Origin: an uncultured Alphaproteobacteria bacterium | Lineage (GTDB): Bacteria > Pseudomonadota > Alphaproteobacteria > Rhizobiales > Aestuariivirgaceae | Length of the DNA stretch: 9,491 nt | Direction: 5' to 3' | NCBI GenBank assembly: GCA_937868035.1 | Contig: CALMLK010000261.1 | Span: forward strand, 1-9,491 | Part shown: positions 1 to 6,881 of the stretch, piece after piece | Numbering within the stretch: the stretch's first letter is position 1 | How the letters are laid out: every line of letters starts with the position of its first letter | Notes under the pieces: model-generated | Seen by the model: the letters and a program-made list of their open reading frames with translations, nothing else | Databases searched by the model: none | What the model was told of the DNA's origin: nothing | Made by a program: the position numbers and the translations under genes

Positions 1-1152
1 GGCATCCGAACCGGGTGGGCGTGACACGGTCTCCGCCCCGATGCGCTTGCCCCACACGGTGAGTTGTTCGATGGCCGCGGCACGGAACGTGTCGCAGGCC
101 GCAAACTTCACCTTGAAGCCCTCGCGCGCCGCAATGGCGCCGAGCTTGCCGATGGTCGTGGTCTTGCCCGAGCCGTTCACCCCGACAACGAGGATGACAA
201 AGGGCTTCTCCGCCCCGAAGTTGAACGGCACCTCGACGGGTTTCAGGACCTTGCTCACCTCAGAGGCGAGGATCTGCTTCACCTCTTCGGGATCGATTTC
301 CTTGTCGTAGCGTCCGTGCGAAACAGCCTTGATGATGCGCTCGGCCACCGTGACACCGAGATCCGCCTGGATCAGCGTGTCCTCCAGGTCCTGCAGCGTG
401 TCCGCATCGAGCTTGCGCTTGGTGAAGATGGCGGTGATCGACCCCGTCAGCGACTTCGAGGATTTCGACAACCCGCTCTTGAGCCGCGAGAAGAAACCGC
501 TGCGGAGTTCTGGCGGCGCCGGCGGGGAGGGTGGTGTCGGAACGGGCTCCGGCACAGGCGGCAACGGCGGTGGTGGCGGCGTGATCGGTTCCGTCACGGG
601 CACGGGAATGGGTGGGGGTGCGGGCGGTGGAATTTCGGGCGGCGGCGGTGCAACCGGTTGCGGCGTGGGCGACAGGCGCTCGGCATGGGGCGGCGGCGCG
701 GCCTTGGCCTTTGGCTTGGCAGCAGGCGCTGGCGCAGCCACCTGCTTCCTTGTCACCGGCTTTTCCGGTTCGGCCTTGGCAAGAGGTGCCGCCTTCACCG
801 CAGGGGCCTTGCCCGCCTTGGCCTTGACCGGCGGCGTCACCGTCTTCGCGGGCGTTTTGACGGGAGCAGGCCTCTTGACGGGCGGCGGCGGCGGCTCCTT
901 CGCCTTTGCAGCGGGCTTCGGTGCACTCTTCGGCGCGGGCGCTGCCTTTTCGACTGGTGCCTCGGGAATGACCGGAACGGGAGGCGGTGTCACCACCTCT
1001 TCAAGCGCCGGTATTGCCACATCCTCCGCCACGACATCTTCGGCTACGGGCGTGTCCCCGGGCGGAGGCAGTGCGGCCTGCTCCACAGGCGCGGGCGCAT
1101 CTTCGCCACGCCCGGTGATGCGGTTGAAGAGTTTCTTGAAGAAGCCGCTCAT
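1..1152 (-). CDS. ftsY: Signal recognition particle receptor FtsY (C-terminal part outside window)
   Basis: SRP-receptor GTPase that docks SRP-ribosome complexes at the inner membrane for co-translational insertion. The 384 visible residues show, in order: an N-terminal amphipathic motif SGFFKKLFNRI (2-12); a very long Pro/Ala/Lys-rich segment (about 20-215) with several runs of three to five prolines; a second amphipathic motif GFFSRLKSGL (219-228) opening the N domain; then the GTPase G1 loop GVNGSGKT (324-331) and the DTFRAAA motif (354-360). The frame is still open at base 1, so the rest of the G domain lies to the left. The start is ATG 1152, overlapping the mtaB stop by 4 nt, and has its own strong ribosome site AGGAG (1160-1164, 7-nt spacing). 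Both membrane-targeting motifs match the arrangement known in E. coli FtsY, but the linker is Pro/Ala/Lys-rich rather than the acidic A domain of that protein. Identity is certain; only the linker is unusual. Confidence 0.96.
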   Translation of the reverse strand, partial: MSGFFKKLFNRITGRGEDAPAPVEQAALPPPGDTPVAEDVVAEDVAIPALEEVVTPPPVPVIPEAPVEKAAPAPKSAPKPAAKAKEPPPPPVKRPAPVKTPAKTVTPPVKAKAGKAPAVKAAPLAKAEPEKPVTRKQVAAPAPAAKPKAKAAPPPHAERLSPTPQPVAPPPPEIPPPAPPPIPVPVTEPITPPPPPLPPVPEPVPTPPSPPAPPELRSGFFSRLKSGLSKSSKSLTGSITAIFTKRKLDADTLQDLEDTLIQADLGVTVAERIIKAVSHGRYDKEIDPEEVKQILASEVSKVLKPVEVPFNFGAEKPFVILVVGVNGSGKTTTIGKLGAIAAREGFKVKFAACDTFRAAAIEQLTVWGKRIGAETVSRPPGSDA

Positions 1153-2423
1153 GCCGCCACTCCTGCAACGGCCGCAGGACCGGGAACAACATGGAGCCCA
1201 TCGCCGCTTGCTGCGGTGACGCGTGTGCGCACGATGGCACCCGGTGTCATCTGCTGGCTGAACCGCGCCAGTGCGAAATGCGGTGTGCGTCCCGTGTGCG
1301 GTGTCTCCACCAGCACGTCCTGTGTGCTGCCCACCTGCGTGGTGAGGAAAGCGGCCAGCCGCTCCGCACCCTTGTTCCGCAACAGGGCCGCGCGCTCCTT
1401 CACCACCGCCTTGTCGAGCAGCGGCATGCGCGCCGCGGGCGTGCCGGGGCGTGGCGAGAACGGAAACACATGGAGGAAGGTGAGGCCGCACTCATCGACG
1501 ATGCGGCGCGAATTTTCGAACATCTCATCCGTCTCGGTGGGAAAGCCCGCGATGATGTCGGCGCCGAACACCATGTCCTTGCGCCGCGCCCGCAGGTCTT
1601 CGCAGAAGCGGATCGAATCTTCGCGGGCATGGCGGCGCTTCATGCGCTTCAGGATCATGTTGTCGCCGGATTGCAGCGACAGGTGGAGATGCGGCATCAC
1701 CCGCGCCTCGCCGCCCAGGAGGTCGATCAGTTCCGGATCGGCCTCGATCGAATCGATGGAGGAGAGCCGCAGCCGCTTCAAATCAGGAACGCCGCGCAGG
1801 ATGCGCGCCAGCAGGCGGCCCAGCTTCGGCGCACCCTCAAGATCGGCCCCCCAACTCGTGAGGTCAACGCCCGACAGCACCACCTCATTGTGCCCCTCCG
1901 CCACAAGCCGGCGCACCTGCTCCACGGCGGCATCGAGCGGCACCGAGCGTGAATTGCCCCGGCCAAAGGGAATGATGCAGAAGGTGCAGCGATGGTCGCA
2001 GCCATTCTGCACCTGGGCGAAGGCCCGTGTGCGCCCTGTCAGGCGCTCGATCACCGGCACATGCGCTTCCTTCACCTGCATGATGTCGGAGACGGTGACG
2101 CGCGGCGCCGTGCTGCCGTTCCGCCAGCTTTCGGCCTGCAGCTTTTCCTCGTTGCCGAGAATGCGTGTCACCTCCGGCATGGCGGCGAAGCTGTCAGCCT
2201 CCGTCTGCGCCGCGCAACCCGTGACGATGATCTGCGCCTTTGGGTTTTCCTTGTGCGCCTTGCGGATGGCCTGGCGCACCTGGCGGGTGGCTTCCGCCGT
2301 CACCGCGCAGGTGTTGAAGACGATGGCATTGCCGAGCCCCGCCTTTTCGGCATGGCCGCGCATGATCTCGGATTCAAACGTGTTGAGCCGGCAGCCGAAG
2401 GTTTCAATGCGCAGCTCGCTCAT
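1149..2423 (-). CDS. mtaB: tRNA (N6-threonylcarbamoyladenosine(37)-C2)-methylthiotransferase MtaB
   Basis: Radical-SAM methylthiotransferase that converts t6A37 to ms2t6A in ANN-decoding tRNAs. The 424-residue product has the three family domains. The N-terminal MTTase domain has its three auxiliary-cluster cysteines at C11, C39 and C70. The radical-SAM core has CxxxCxxC at C142, C146 and C149 in the context NGCDHRCTFCIIPFGRG. A C-terminal TRAM-like domain follows from about 360. The opening ETFGCRLN and the stretch GADIIAGFPTET (about 293-304) fit MtaB better than MiaB or RimO. The start ATG 2423 overlaps the dapF stop in ATGA, and the 3' end overlaps ftsY the same way, so the three genes are probably translated from one message. 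All six cluster cysteines are present, so an active enzyme is expected. Length is normal for the family. Confidence 0.95.
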   Translation of the reverse strand: MSELRIETFGCRLNTFESEIMRGHAEKAGLGNAIVFNTCAVTAEATRQVRQAIRKAHKENPKAQIIVTGCAAQTEADSFAAMPEVTRILGNEEKLQAESWRNGSTAPRVTVSDIMQVKEAHVPVIERLTGRTRAFAQVQNGCDHRCTFCIIPFGRGNSRSVPLDAAVEQVRRLVAEGHNEVVLSGVDLTSWGADLEGAPKLGRLLARILRGVPDLKRLRLSSIDSIEADPELIDLLGGEARVMPHLHLSLQSGDNMILKRMKRRHAREDSIRFCEDLRARRKDMVFGADIIAGFPTETDEMFENSRRIVDECGLTFLHVFPFSPRPGTPAARMPLLDKAVVKERAALLRNKGAERLAAFLTTQVGSTQDVLVETPHTGRTPHFALARFSQQMTPGAIVRTRVTAASGDGLHVVPGPAAVAGVAA

Positions 2424-3298
2424 CCCAGCAACCCCGCCGGGAGCACGCCCTCGTATTCATAGGCCAGGGGGCCGGTCATCAGCACGTGGCCATTGCTTTC
2501 GTTGACCGCCATGAAGAGATCGCCCCCCGGCAGCGTGACCCTGCACTTGGCGTCGATCATCTTGAGGCGGAAGCCCGCCGCCATGACGGCACAGGCTGCC
2601 GTGCCGCAAGCCTTCGTCAATCCCGCACCCCGTTCCCAAACCTTGAGCACCACATGGTCGCGCGCCACCACCTGAGCCAGCTCCACATTGGTGCGCTCGG
2701 GAAAAAGCGGATGATGCTCGATAATGGGACCGACCTTGGCGAAGTCCACCACGTCGAGGTTCTGGACCCAGAAGATGCAATGCGGGTTGCCGACATTGAC
2801 CACCGACGGCGAATGCAGCAGCGGCTTGTCGATGGGCCCCACCTGCAATTCGATGTGGCGCGTGTCGGCAAAGGCTTCCGACAGGGGAATGTCCTTCCAG
2901 TCGAAGCGCGGACGGCCCTGGTCGATGGTGACCATGAGCGGTCCGGCCTTCCTGGCCGTCAGGAACCCGCCCTTGGTGTCGATGGTGGCGCTGGAGTTTC
3001 CCGTCTCGGCCATCACGATGTCGGCGATGCAGCGCGAGGCGTTGCCGCAGGACTGCACTTCGCCGCCCTCGGCATTCCAGATCCGCATCCGCACATCCGC
3101 CGTCGGGGAACGCTCCATGACGATCAACTGGTCACACCCCACGCCGGACGTCCGGTCGGCGATGGCGCGGGCCTGCTCCTCGCTGATGGCAAGGGGCCGC
3201 TGGCGCGCATCCAGCACGACAAAATCATTGCCGAGGCCGTTCATCTTGCGGAACGGAATGGCACGTGTGGCGGTGGGACTGGACATGACGCTGGACAT
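2420..3298 (-). CDS. dapF: Diaminopimelate epimerase
   Basis: Converts LL- to meso-diaminopimelate, the last step before lysine and a precursor of peptidoglycan; a cofactor-independent two-cysteine racemase. The 292-residue product has both catalytic cysteines: C84 in QSCGNASRC and C231 in KACGTAACA. The substrate-binding signatures MNGLGNDFVVLD (19-30), VVNVGNPHCIF (167-177) and ERGAGLTKACG (222-232) are also present. Two starts are possible: ATG 3298, with AAGG (3305-3308) six bases upstream, or ATG 3286, with no evident ribosome site. The first is used here, although that AAGG overlaps a TATAAG element that may be a promoter -10 box. It is the first gene of the dapF-mtaB-ftsY run and is divergent from rimM. 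Function is certain; only the start is open. Confidence 0.96.
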   Translation of the reverse strand: MSSVMSSPTATRAIPFRKMNGLGNDFVVLDARQRPLAISEEQARAIADRTSGVGCDQLIVMERSPTADVRMRIWNAEGGEVQSCGNASRCIADIVMAETGNSSATIDTKGGFLTARKAGPLMVTIDQGRPRFDWKDIPLSEAFADTRHIELQVGPIDKPLLHSPSVVNVGNPHCIFWVQNLDVVDFAKVGPIIEHHPLFPERTNVELAQVVARDHVVLKVWERGAGLTKACGTAACAVMAAGFRLKMIDAKCRVTLPGGDLFMAVNESNGHVLMTGPLAYEYEGVLPAGLLG

Positions 3299-3305
3299 TG
3301 CGCGC

Positions 3306-3335
3306 CTTATATGGGGAAAGGGCCCCCAAATCCAA
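3306..3335 (-). promoter_or_regulatory. Candidate promoter for dapF-mtaB-ftsY
   Basis: On the minus strand, TATAAG (3306-3311) matches the -10 consensus at five of six positions. TTGGAT (3330-3335), 18 bases upstream, keeps only the TTG of the -35 box. The start of transcription would fall seven or so bases after the -10, at the A of dapF ATG 3298, implying a leaderless message or use of ATG 3286. The spacer holds a GC-rich inverted repeat (GGGG/CCCC, 3313-3327). This is inferred from sequence only; the weak -35 keeps confidence moderate. Confidence 0.4.
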
Positions 3336-3375
3336 CGGTATCCCTTGCACTTTCATCCGGAACACTGAACCAGAA

Positions 3376-3885
3376 ATGACGACCTCCATCCTCATCGGCC
3401 GCATCCTCGGGGCCCACGGCATCCGCGGTGCTGTGAAGCTCAAGAGTTTCGCCGCCAATCCCGCCGACATCGCAACCTACAAGCCACTGACCGCAGGCGA
3501 TGGCCGCGTCTTCCAGATCGTCCATCTCAAGCCCGCCCGGGACGAGTTCATCGCCGACCTGAAGGAGGTGCGCGACCGCAACGCCGCGGAAGCCCTCAAG
3601 GGCACGGACCTCTTCATCGCCCGCGATCACCTTCCCCCTCCTCCATCCGGTGAAGTCTATCTCGCCGACCTCGTGGGCAAGCCGGTTGCCACCGCAGACC
3701 GCACCCTCGGTACGGTGACCGGCATCCAGAACTATGGCGCAGGCGACCTCCTCGAACTCGATTCGGGCGAGCTCGTCCCGGTGGCCTTCATCACCACAAC
3801 CGATGCGGTCATCACCGTGGATCTGCCCGAGGGCTATCTCGACGCCGCCGATGAAAGCCAGCGCGGCCAGAACGGCAGGCCGTGA
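3376..3885 (+). CDS. rimM: Ribosome maturation factor RimM
   Basis: Assembly factor for the 30S subunit that binds the 16S rRNA head region and S19. The 169-residue product has the N-terminal RimM beta-barrel beginning [17 protein letters not shown] (5-21). A C-terminal PRC-barrel follows from about 92, with [10 protein letters not shown] and [19 protein letters not shown]. The start is set at ATG 3376 because homologues begin a few residues before the 'GRIxGxHGIRG' motif. A further in-frame start upstream (3298) would add a 26-residue tail unlike the family and reach into dapF. The ribosome site is weak (GGAA, 3359-3362, rather distant). The stop overlaps a possible GTG start of trmD (GTGA, 3882-3885), so coupling is likely. 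In many bacteria rpsP precedes rimM; here it does not. Confidence 0.94.
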   Translation: MTTSILIGRILGAHGIRGAVKLKSFAANPADIATYKPLTAGDGRVFQIVHLKPARDEFIADLKEVRDRNAAEALKGTDLFIARDHLPPPPSGEVYLADLVGKPVATADRTLGTVTGIQNYGAGDLLELDSGELVPVAFITTTDAVITVDLPEGYLDAADESQRGQNGRP

Positions 3886-3890
3886 GTTCC

Positions 3891-4583
3891 ATGTCCTTCG
3901 CCGCAACCATCCTCACCCTTTTCCCGGAGATGTTTCCGGGCCCACTGGGACTTTCCCTGGCGGGGCGGGCGCTGAAGGAAGGGCTGTGGTCGCTCTCCCC
4001 CCACGACATCCGGAGTTTCGCCAAGGACCGCCACCGCACGGTGGATGACCACCCGGCAGGTGGGGGCGTGGGCATGATTCTGAAGCCGGACATCCTCGCC
4101 GCCGCCATCGACGGCACGCCCCACGAGGGGCCACGCCTCCTCATGTCGCCACGGGGCGAGCCCCTGACGCAATCATTGGTGGCGGAATTTGCCGCCGGAC
4201 CCGGCGCCCTCATCGTCTGCGGCCGATTCGAAGGCGTCGACCAGCGCGTCATCGACCGGCGCAATCTGCGGGAGATTTCCATCGGAGACTATATCCTCTC
4301 CGGCGGGGAGCCCGCCGCACTGGTGCTGCTGGACGCCATCGTCCGCCTCCTCCCCGGCGTCATGGGAAAGCTCGAAAGTGCCGCCGAGGAGAGCTTCTCC
4401 GGCGGTCTCCTCGAACACCCCCACTTCACCAAGCCAAACCTCTGGGAAGATGCGGAAATTCCCGCCGTCCTCCTCTCCGGCGACCACAAGGCCATCGCCC
4501 GCTGGAAGGCGGAGCAGCGCGAAGCCCTGACCGCCGCGCGGCGGCCGGACCTGTGGCGCAGATTCCGGAACGGGGAAGGTTGA
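3891..4583 (+). CDS. trmD: tRNA (guanine-N1-)-methyltransferase TrmD
   Basis: SPOUT-class methyltransferase making m1G37 in tRNAs with a G36, needed to prevent +1 frameshifting. In the 230-residue product the family landmarks are LTLFPEMF (9-16), [17 protein letters not shown] (46-62), SPRGEPLTQ (86-94), [13 protein letters not shown] (110-122) and the knot segment [14 protein letters not shown] (129-142). Start choice: ATG 3891 puts 10 residues before FPE, close to characterised TrmD proteins. GTG 3882 is in frame, gives three more residues and overlaps the rimM stop as GTGA; it cannot be excluded. The position I align with the E. coli catalytic base Asp169 is Glu167 here (EESF), a conservative change, while the Arg154 equivalent is kept as R152. 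Activity is expected. Confidence 0.95.
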   Translation: MSFAATILTLFPEMFPGPLGLSLAGRALKEGLWSLSPHDIRSFAKDRHRTVDDHPAGGGVGMILKPDILAAAIDGTPHEGPRLLMSPRGEPLTQSLVAEFAAGPGALIVCGRFEGVDQRVIDRRNLREISIGDYILSGGEPAALVLLDAIVRLLPGVMGKLESAAEESFSGGLLEHPHFTKPNLWEDAEIPAVLLSGDHKAIARWKAEQREALTAARRPDLWRRFRNGEG

Positions 4584-4609
4584 CTTTTCCACAGAGTCCG
4601 CCCTAGAAG
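4580..4609 (+). promoter_or_regulatory. Candidate internal promoter for rplS
   Basis: TTGACT (4580-4585) overlaps the trmD stop codon, and CCTAGAAG (4602-4609) resembles the alphaproteobacterial housekeeping -10 pattern GCTANAWC described in Caulobacter. The distance between the elements is at the long end for that class. This would let the abundant ribosomal protein L19 be made in excess of RimM and TrmD. Sequence inference only. Confidence 0.35.
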
Positions 4610-4660
4610 CCCCCCGAAACGGCTTCCACCTCTCGTGGGCGCCCGGAAAGGTATTCTGAC

Positions 4661-5059
4661 ATGAACATTATCGCGCAGCTCGAAGCCGAGCAGATGGCCG
4701 CTGTTGCCGGCAAGCGCCAGCTCCCCGAATTCGATTCGGGTGACACGGTGATCGTCAACGTGAAGGTGGTCGAAGGCGACCGCACCCGCGTGCAGGCCTA
4801 TGAAGGCGTCGTCATCGCCCGCTCCGGCGGCGGACTGAACGAGAACTTCACGGTTCGCAAGTTGTCCTACGGCGAAGGCGTGGAGCGTATTTTCCCGGTC
4901 TATTCTCCGATGATCGACTCGGTGAAGGTCGTGCGCCGCGGCAAGGTCCGCCGCGCCAAGCTCTATTACCTCAAGGGCCGCACCGGCAAGTCGGCCCGTA
5001 TCGCCGAAGACCAGCGCCAGGCTTTCGCCGACACCGCTGCTGAGGCCAAGAAGGCCTGA
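4661..5059 (+). CDS. rplS: 50S ribosomal protein L19
   Basis: Large-subunit protein at the 30S-50S interface. The 132-residue product shows the canonical L19 sequence: [11 protein letters not shown] at the start, [23 protein letters not shown] (27-49, an SH3-like barrel), [17 protein letters not shown] (63-79), then [25 protein letters not shown] (89-113). A short Ala/Lys-rich tail after about 120 is typical of alphaproteobacteria. The start ATG 4661 has a good ribosome site, GGAAAGG (4645-4651), nine bases away. It lies 77 nt after trmD, with a possible promoter of its own in that gap, and is the last gene of the operon, followed by a strong terminator. Confidence 0.98.
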   Translation: MNIIAQLEAEQMAAVAGKRQLPEFDSGDTVIVNVKVVEGDRTRVQAYEGVVIARSGGGLNENFTVRKLSYGEGVERIFPVYSPMIDSVKVVRRGKVRRAKLYYLKGRTGKSARIAEDQRQAFADTAAEAKKA

Positions 5060-5079
5060 GGCTTTCTCATTCCATCACG

Positions 5080-5109
5080 AAAAAGGCCGGCGCTTGCGCC
5101 GGCCTTTTT
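5080..5109. terminator. Bidirectional intrinsic terminator between rplS and folD-like gene
   Basis: Five A, then GGCCGGCGC, TT, GCGCCGGCC and five T make a perfect GC-rich hairpin (a loop of four bases if the inner pair opens). The flanking A and T runs make it work as a rho-independent terminator in both directions. It lies 20 nt after the rplS stop and 18 nt after the stop of the convergent folD-like gene, so it probably ends both transcripts. Confidence 0.92.
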
Positions 5110-5127
5110 CATTCCTGGATCCCCGCC

Positions 5128-6057
5128 TCAATTCGCCGGCGCAATTCCCACGATGCGGCCACCGCCGCCAAACTCCGCGGCATAATGTTCCGCCTGCGTC
5201 CGCGCCGCCGTCAGCGCATTGCGCATCAGGATTGAAACGGTGACGGGACCGACACCACCGGGAACCGGCGTGATCCAGCCCGCAACGTCAGCGCAGGGCT
5301 CGTAGTCCACGTCGCCCACGGTGATCATCTTGCCGTATTCCTCGATCTGGTTGATGCCGATGTCGATCACGGCGGCACCGGGCTTGATCATGGCCGCCGT
5401 GATGAAGCGGGGCTTGCACACCGCAATGAACACAGCATCGGCGGCGCGCGAATGGATGGAGAGATTGCGCGTCATGTGGTGGCACACGGTCACGGTGGCC
5501 CCCTCTGCCATCAGCAGGAAGGCGATGGGCTTTCCGACGATTTCCGAATGCCCGATCACCACCGCATTGAGGCCTTCGAGTTGCAAACCTGTCCGCTTCA
5601 GCAATTCCACCGAGGCCGCCGCCGTGCACGGCGCCAGCGCCACGTCGCGGTAGACGATGTTGCCGATGGAGGCAGGGTGCATGCCCTCCACGTCCTTCAG
5701 CGGATGGATCGCCGTCTGCAATTCCTTGATGTTGAGGTGCTTGGGCACGGGCCGCTGGATGATGATGCCCGTGACCCTGGGATCGGTGTTCAATGCCTGC
5801 AGGATGCCGAGCATTTCAACGCGCGACACATTCTCCGGGAGGTTCCGTTCCTGGAACAGGATACCCGCGCGCTCGGCACCGCGCGCCTGGTTGCGGACAT
5901 AGAGATTGATGGCAGGCACGTCGCCGATGGTGATCGACACGAGCTTGGTGGGCCAGCCCCGTGCCGCAAGTTCAGCGACGCCCGATGAGACGCTGGTGAT
6001 GATTTCATCGGCGACAGGCTTGCCGAGCAGGGCATTGTGGCGGTGCGGAATGGTCAT
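5128..6057 (-). CDS. FolD-like methylenetetrahydrofolate dehydrogenase with altered catalytic residues
   Basis: Belongs to the FolD family (5,10-methylene-THF dehydrogenase/methenyl-THF cyclohydrolase). The fold is recognisable throughout the 309 residues: GDVPAINLYVRNQ (45-57), HPLKDVEGMHPASIG (118-132), the Rossmann motif IGHSEIVGKP (168-177) and ITPVPGGVGPVTVSILM (262-278). Key positions differ from the standard enzyme (human MTHFD1 numbering in brackets). Y53 [Tyr52] and Q101 [Gln100] are kept. The catalytic lysine [Lys56] is Q57, folate-binding Asp125 is E124, and the NADP-phosphate contacts Arg173 and Ser197 are H170 and H194. The start is ATG 6057, with ribosome site AAGGA (6064-6068, 6-nt spacing); a TTG at 6120 would add 21 unrelated residues. 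It is last in a run after a PdxY-like kinase and a FOXRED1-like oxidase. Family membership is sure; the activity may be dehydrogenase only, or something new. I give no symbol because folD may misname it. Confidence 0.88.
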   Translation of the reverse strand: MTIPHRHNALLGKPVADEIITSVSSGVAELAARGWPTKLVSITIGDVPAINLYVRNQARGAERAGILFQERNLPENVSRVEMLGILQALNTDPRVTGIIIQRPVPKHLNIKELQTAIHPLKDVEGMHPASIGNIVYRDVALAPCTAAASVELLKRTGLQLEGLNAVVIGHSEIVGKPIAFLLMAEGATVTVCHHMTRNLSIHSRAADAVFIAVCKPRFITAAMIKPGAAVIDIGINQIEEYGKMITVGDVDYEPCADVAGWITPVPGGVGPVTVSILMRNALTAARTQAEHYAAEFGGGGRIVGIAPAN

Positions 6058-6063
6058 GGAAGG

Positions 6064-6111
6064 TCCTTGCGTGCCAATGCACGTGGGCGTGCACGTGCCA
6101 AACCATGGCAC
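6064..6111. repeat. Short direct and inverted repeats in the leader of the folD-like gene
   Basis: The 59-nt gap between the kinase and the folD-like gene is unusually structured. TGCACGTG occurs twice (6078-6085 and 6090-6097), 12 bp apart, each holding the palindrome CACGTG. GTGCCAA also occurs twice (6071-6077 and 6095-6101). GTGCCA (6095-6100) pairs with TGGCAC (6106-6111) around a 5-nt loop. It could be an operator, an RNA fold controlling access to the folD ribosome site, or chance in GC-rich DNA. Function unknown. Confidence 0.45.
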
Positions 6112-6116
6112 CGCAA

Positions 6117-6881
6117 TCAAGTGTTTTGCAGCACGCCAGCGACGCTTTTTGCAATCACGGTTTCAAGTTGCTGCATGGCCGTGTCCAGCGCCGCCACGGG
6201 TGGTTGGGCGAGACGCGCCGCGAGGTAGGCACCGGCGAGGAAGTCCCCCGTGCCATTGGGCACGCGGATCCGCTTCACGGACGGGATGAAGTGCTTCACC
6301 TGTCGTGTGCAGAGAAGCGTGCCAAGATGCTGATCATCCACGGGAACCGATGTGACCACCGCCTCGCCACACGGCAGCGCAAGGGCAGCGGCCTCCGCCG
6401 AGACCCGGTCGGTGACGGCGAGGCCCGTCAGCCACGACAGCTCGAAACAATTGGGCGTGACGGCACTGGCGAGCGGCACCAGCAGCTCGCGAATGGCGAA
6501 GGCCACCGCATCGGGCACGTAGAGCCGCCCATCGTCGCCCAGCACCGGATCCGTCAGCACCATCAGCGCCGGATCTTGCGCCTTGAGGCGGCGGATCACG
6601 TCCGCAGCCGCTTCAACCTGTTGCGGAAAGGCGAAATAACCGGTCATCACCGCCGCGCAGTCTGCAAGTCCGCCCCGGCTCTCCACTGATTCGATGAGGC
6701 CCGCAAAGAGCGCCGCATCCGTCTTCTGCGCAACGGGCATCCCGTGCCCGGGATGATGCGAGAGCAGGATGGTCGGCACTTGCAGGACCTCGTGTCCCGC
6801 CGCCTGCAGCACGGGAACGGCCGCCGTATTGCCGACCGGCCCCCACACCACCTGCGAGGACAGGCAGAGGACCTTGGCCAT
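6117..6881 (-). CDS. Pyridoxal/pyridoxamine kinase-like protein (PdxY/PdxK family)
   Basis: Ribokinase-superfamily kinase expected to phosphorylate pyridoxal, pyridoxamine or a related alcohol with ATP, feeding PLP supply. In the 254-residue product the N-terminal VLCLSSQVVWGPVGNTAAV (4-22) parallels the 'SxQSxVxxGxxGNxAA' opening of PdxY. DPVLGDDGRLYV (111-122), VTPNCFEL (141-148) and the catalytic NGTGDFLAGAYLAARL (209-224, base D213) follow in the expected order. It is somewhat shorter than typical PdxY/PdxK (about 280). Start ATG 6881 shares one base with the stop of the upstream oxidoreductase gene (TGATG), so translation is probably coupled; no strong separate ribosome site is seen. Its company, a FAD oxidase and a FolD-like protein, suggests a link to one-carbon or amino-acid metabolism. 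Substrate is inferred from family only, hence no gene symbol. Confidence 0.85.
   Translation of the reverse strand: MAKVLCLSSQVVWGPVGNTAAVPVLQAAGHEVLQVPTILLSHHPGHGMPVAQKTDAALFAGLIESVESRGGLADCAAVMTGYFAFPQQVEAAADVIRRLKAQDPALMVLTDPVLGDDGRLYVPDAVAFAIRELLVPLASAVTPNCFELSWLTGLAVTDRVSAEAAALALPCGEAVVTSVPVDDQHLGTLLCTRQVKHFIPSVKRIRVPNGTGDFLAGAYLAARLAQPPVAALDTAMQQLETVIAKSVAGVLQNT

Noticed and set aside
329..1219. Plus-strand frame coding a Gly-rich 296-residue protein resembling PE_PGRS or collagen-like repeats
   Set aside because: The glycine runs are the complement (GGC/GGT) of the polyproline codons of FtsY on the minus strand; no ribosome site or family signature.
64..2505. An 813-codon open frame on the plus strand
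   Set aside because: It lies antisense to ftsY, mtaB and the end of dapF, all with clear family motifs. Its translation is Arg/Gly-rich, low-complexity, resembles no family, and runs across three real genes. It is a by-product of high GC and Pro/Ala-rich coding on the other strand.
3298..3375. Longer RimM starting at 3298
   Set aside because: The 26 added residues are unlike RimM, and the start lies at the dapF start codon on the opposite strand; ATG 3376 matches the family N-terminus.
3345..3377. Promoter for rimM using TTGCAC (3345-3350)
   Set aside because: No acceptable -10 box at 16-18 bases; a match would fall on the rimM start codon.
6064..6111. Sigma-54 (-24/-12) promoter in the folD leader, suggested by two TGGCACG elements on the minus strand
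   Set aside because: Neither copy has the required TTGC at the right distance; the nearest GC is one base off.
6058..6120. TTG start at 6120 giving the folD-like protein 21 more residues
   Set aside because: The extra residues are unlike FolD, whereas ATG 6057 has a well-placed AAGGA ribosome site.
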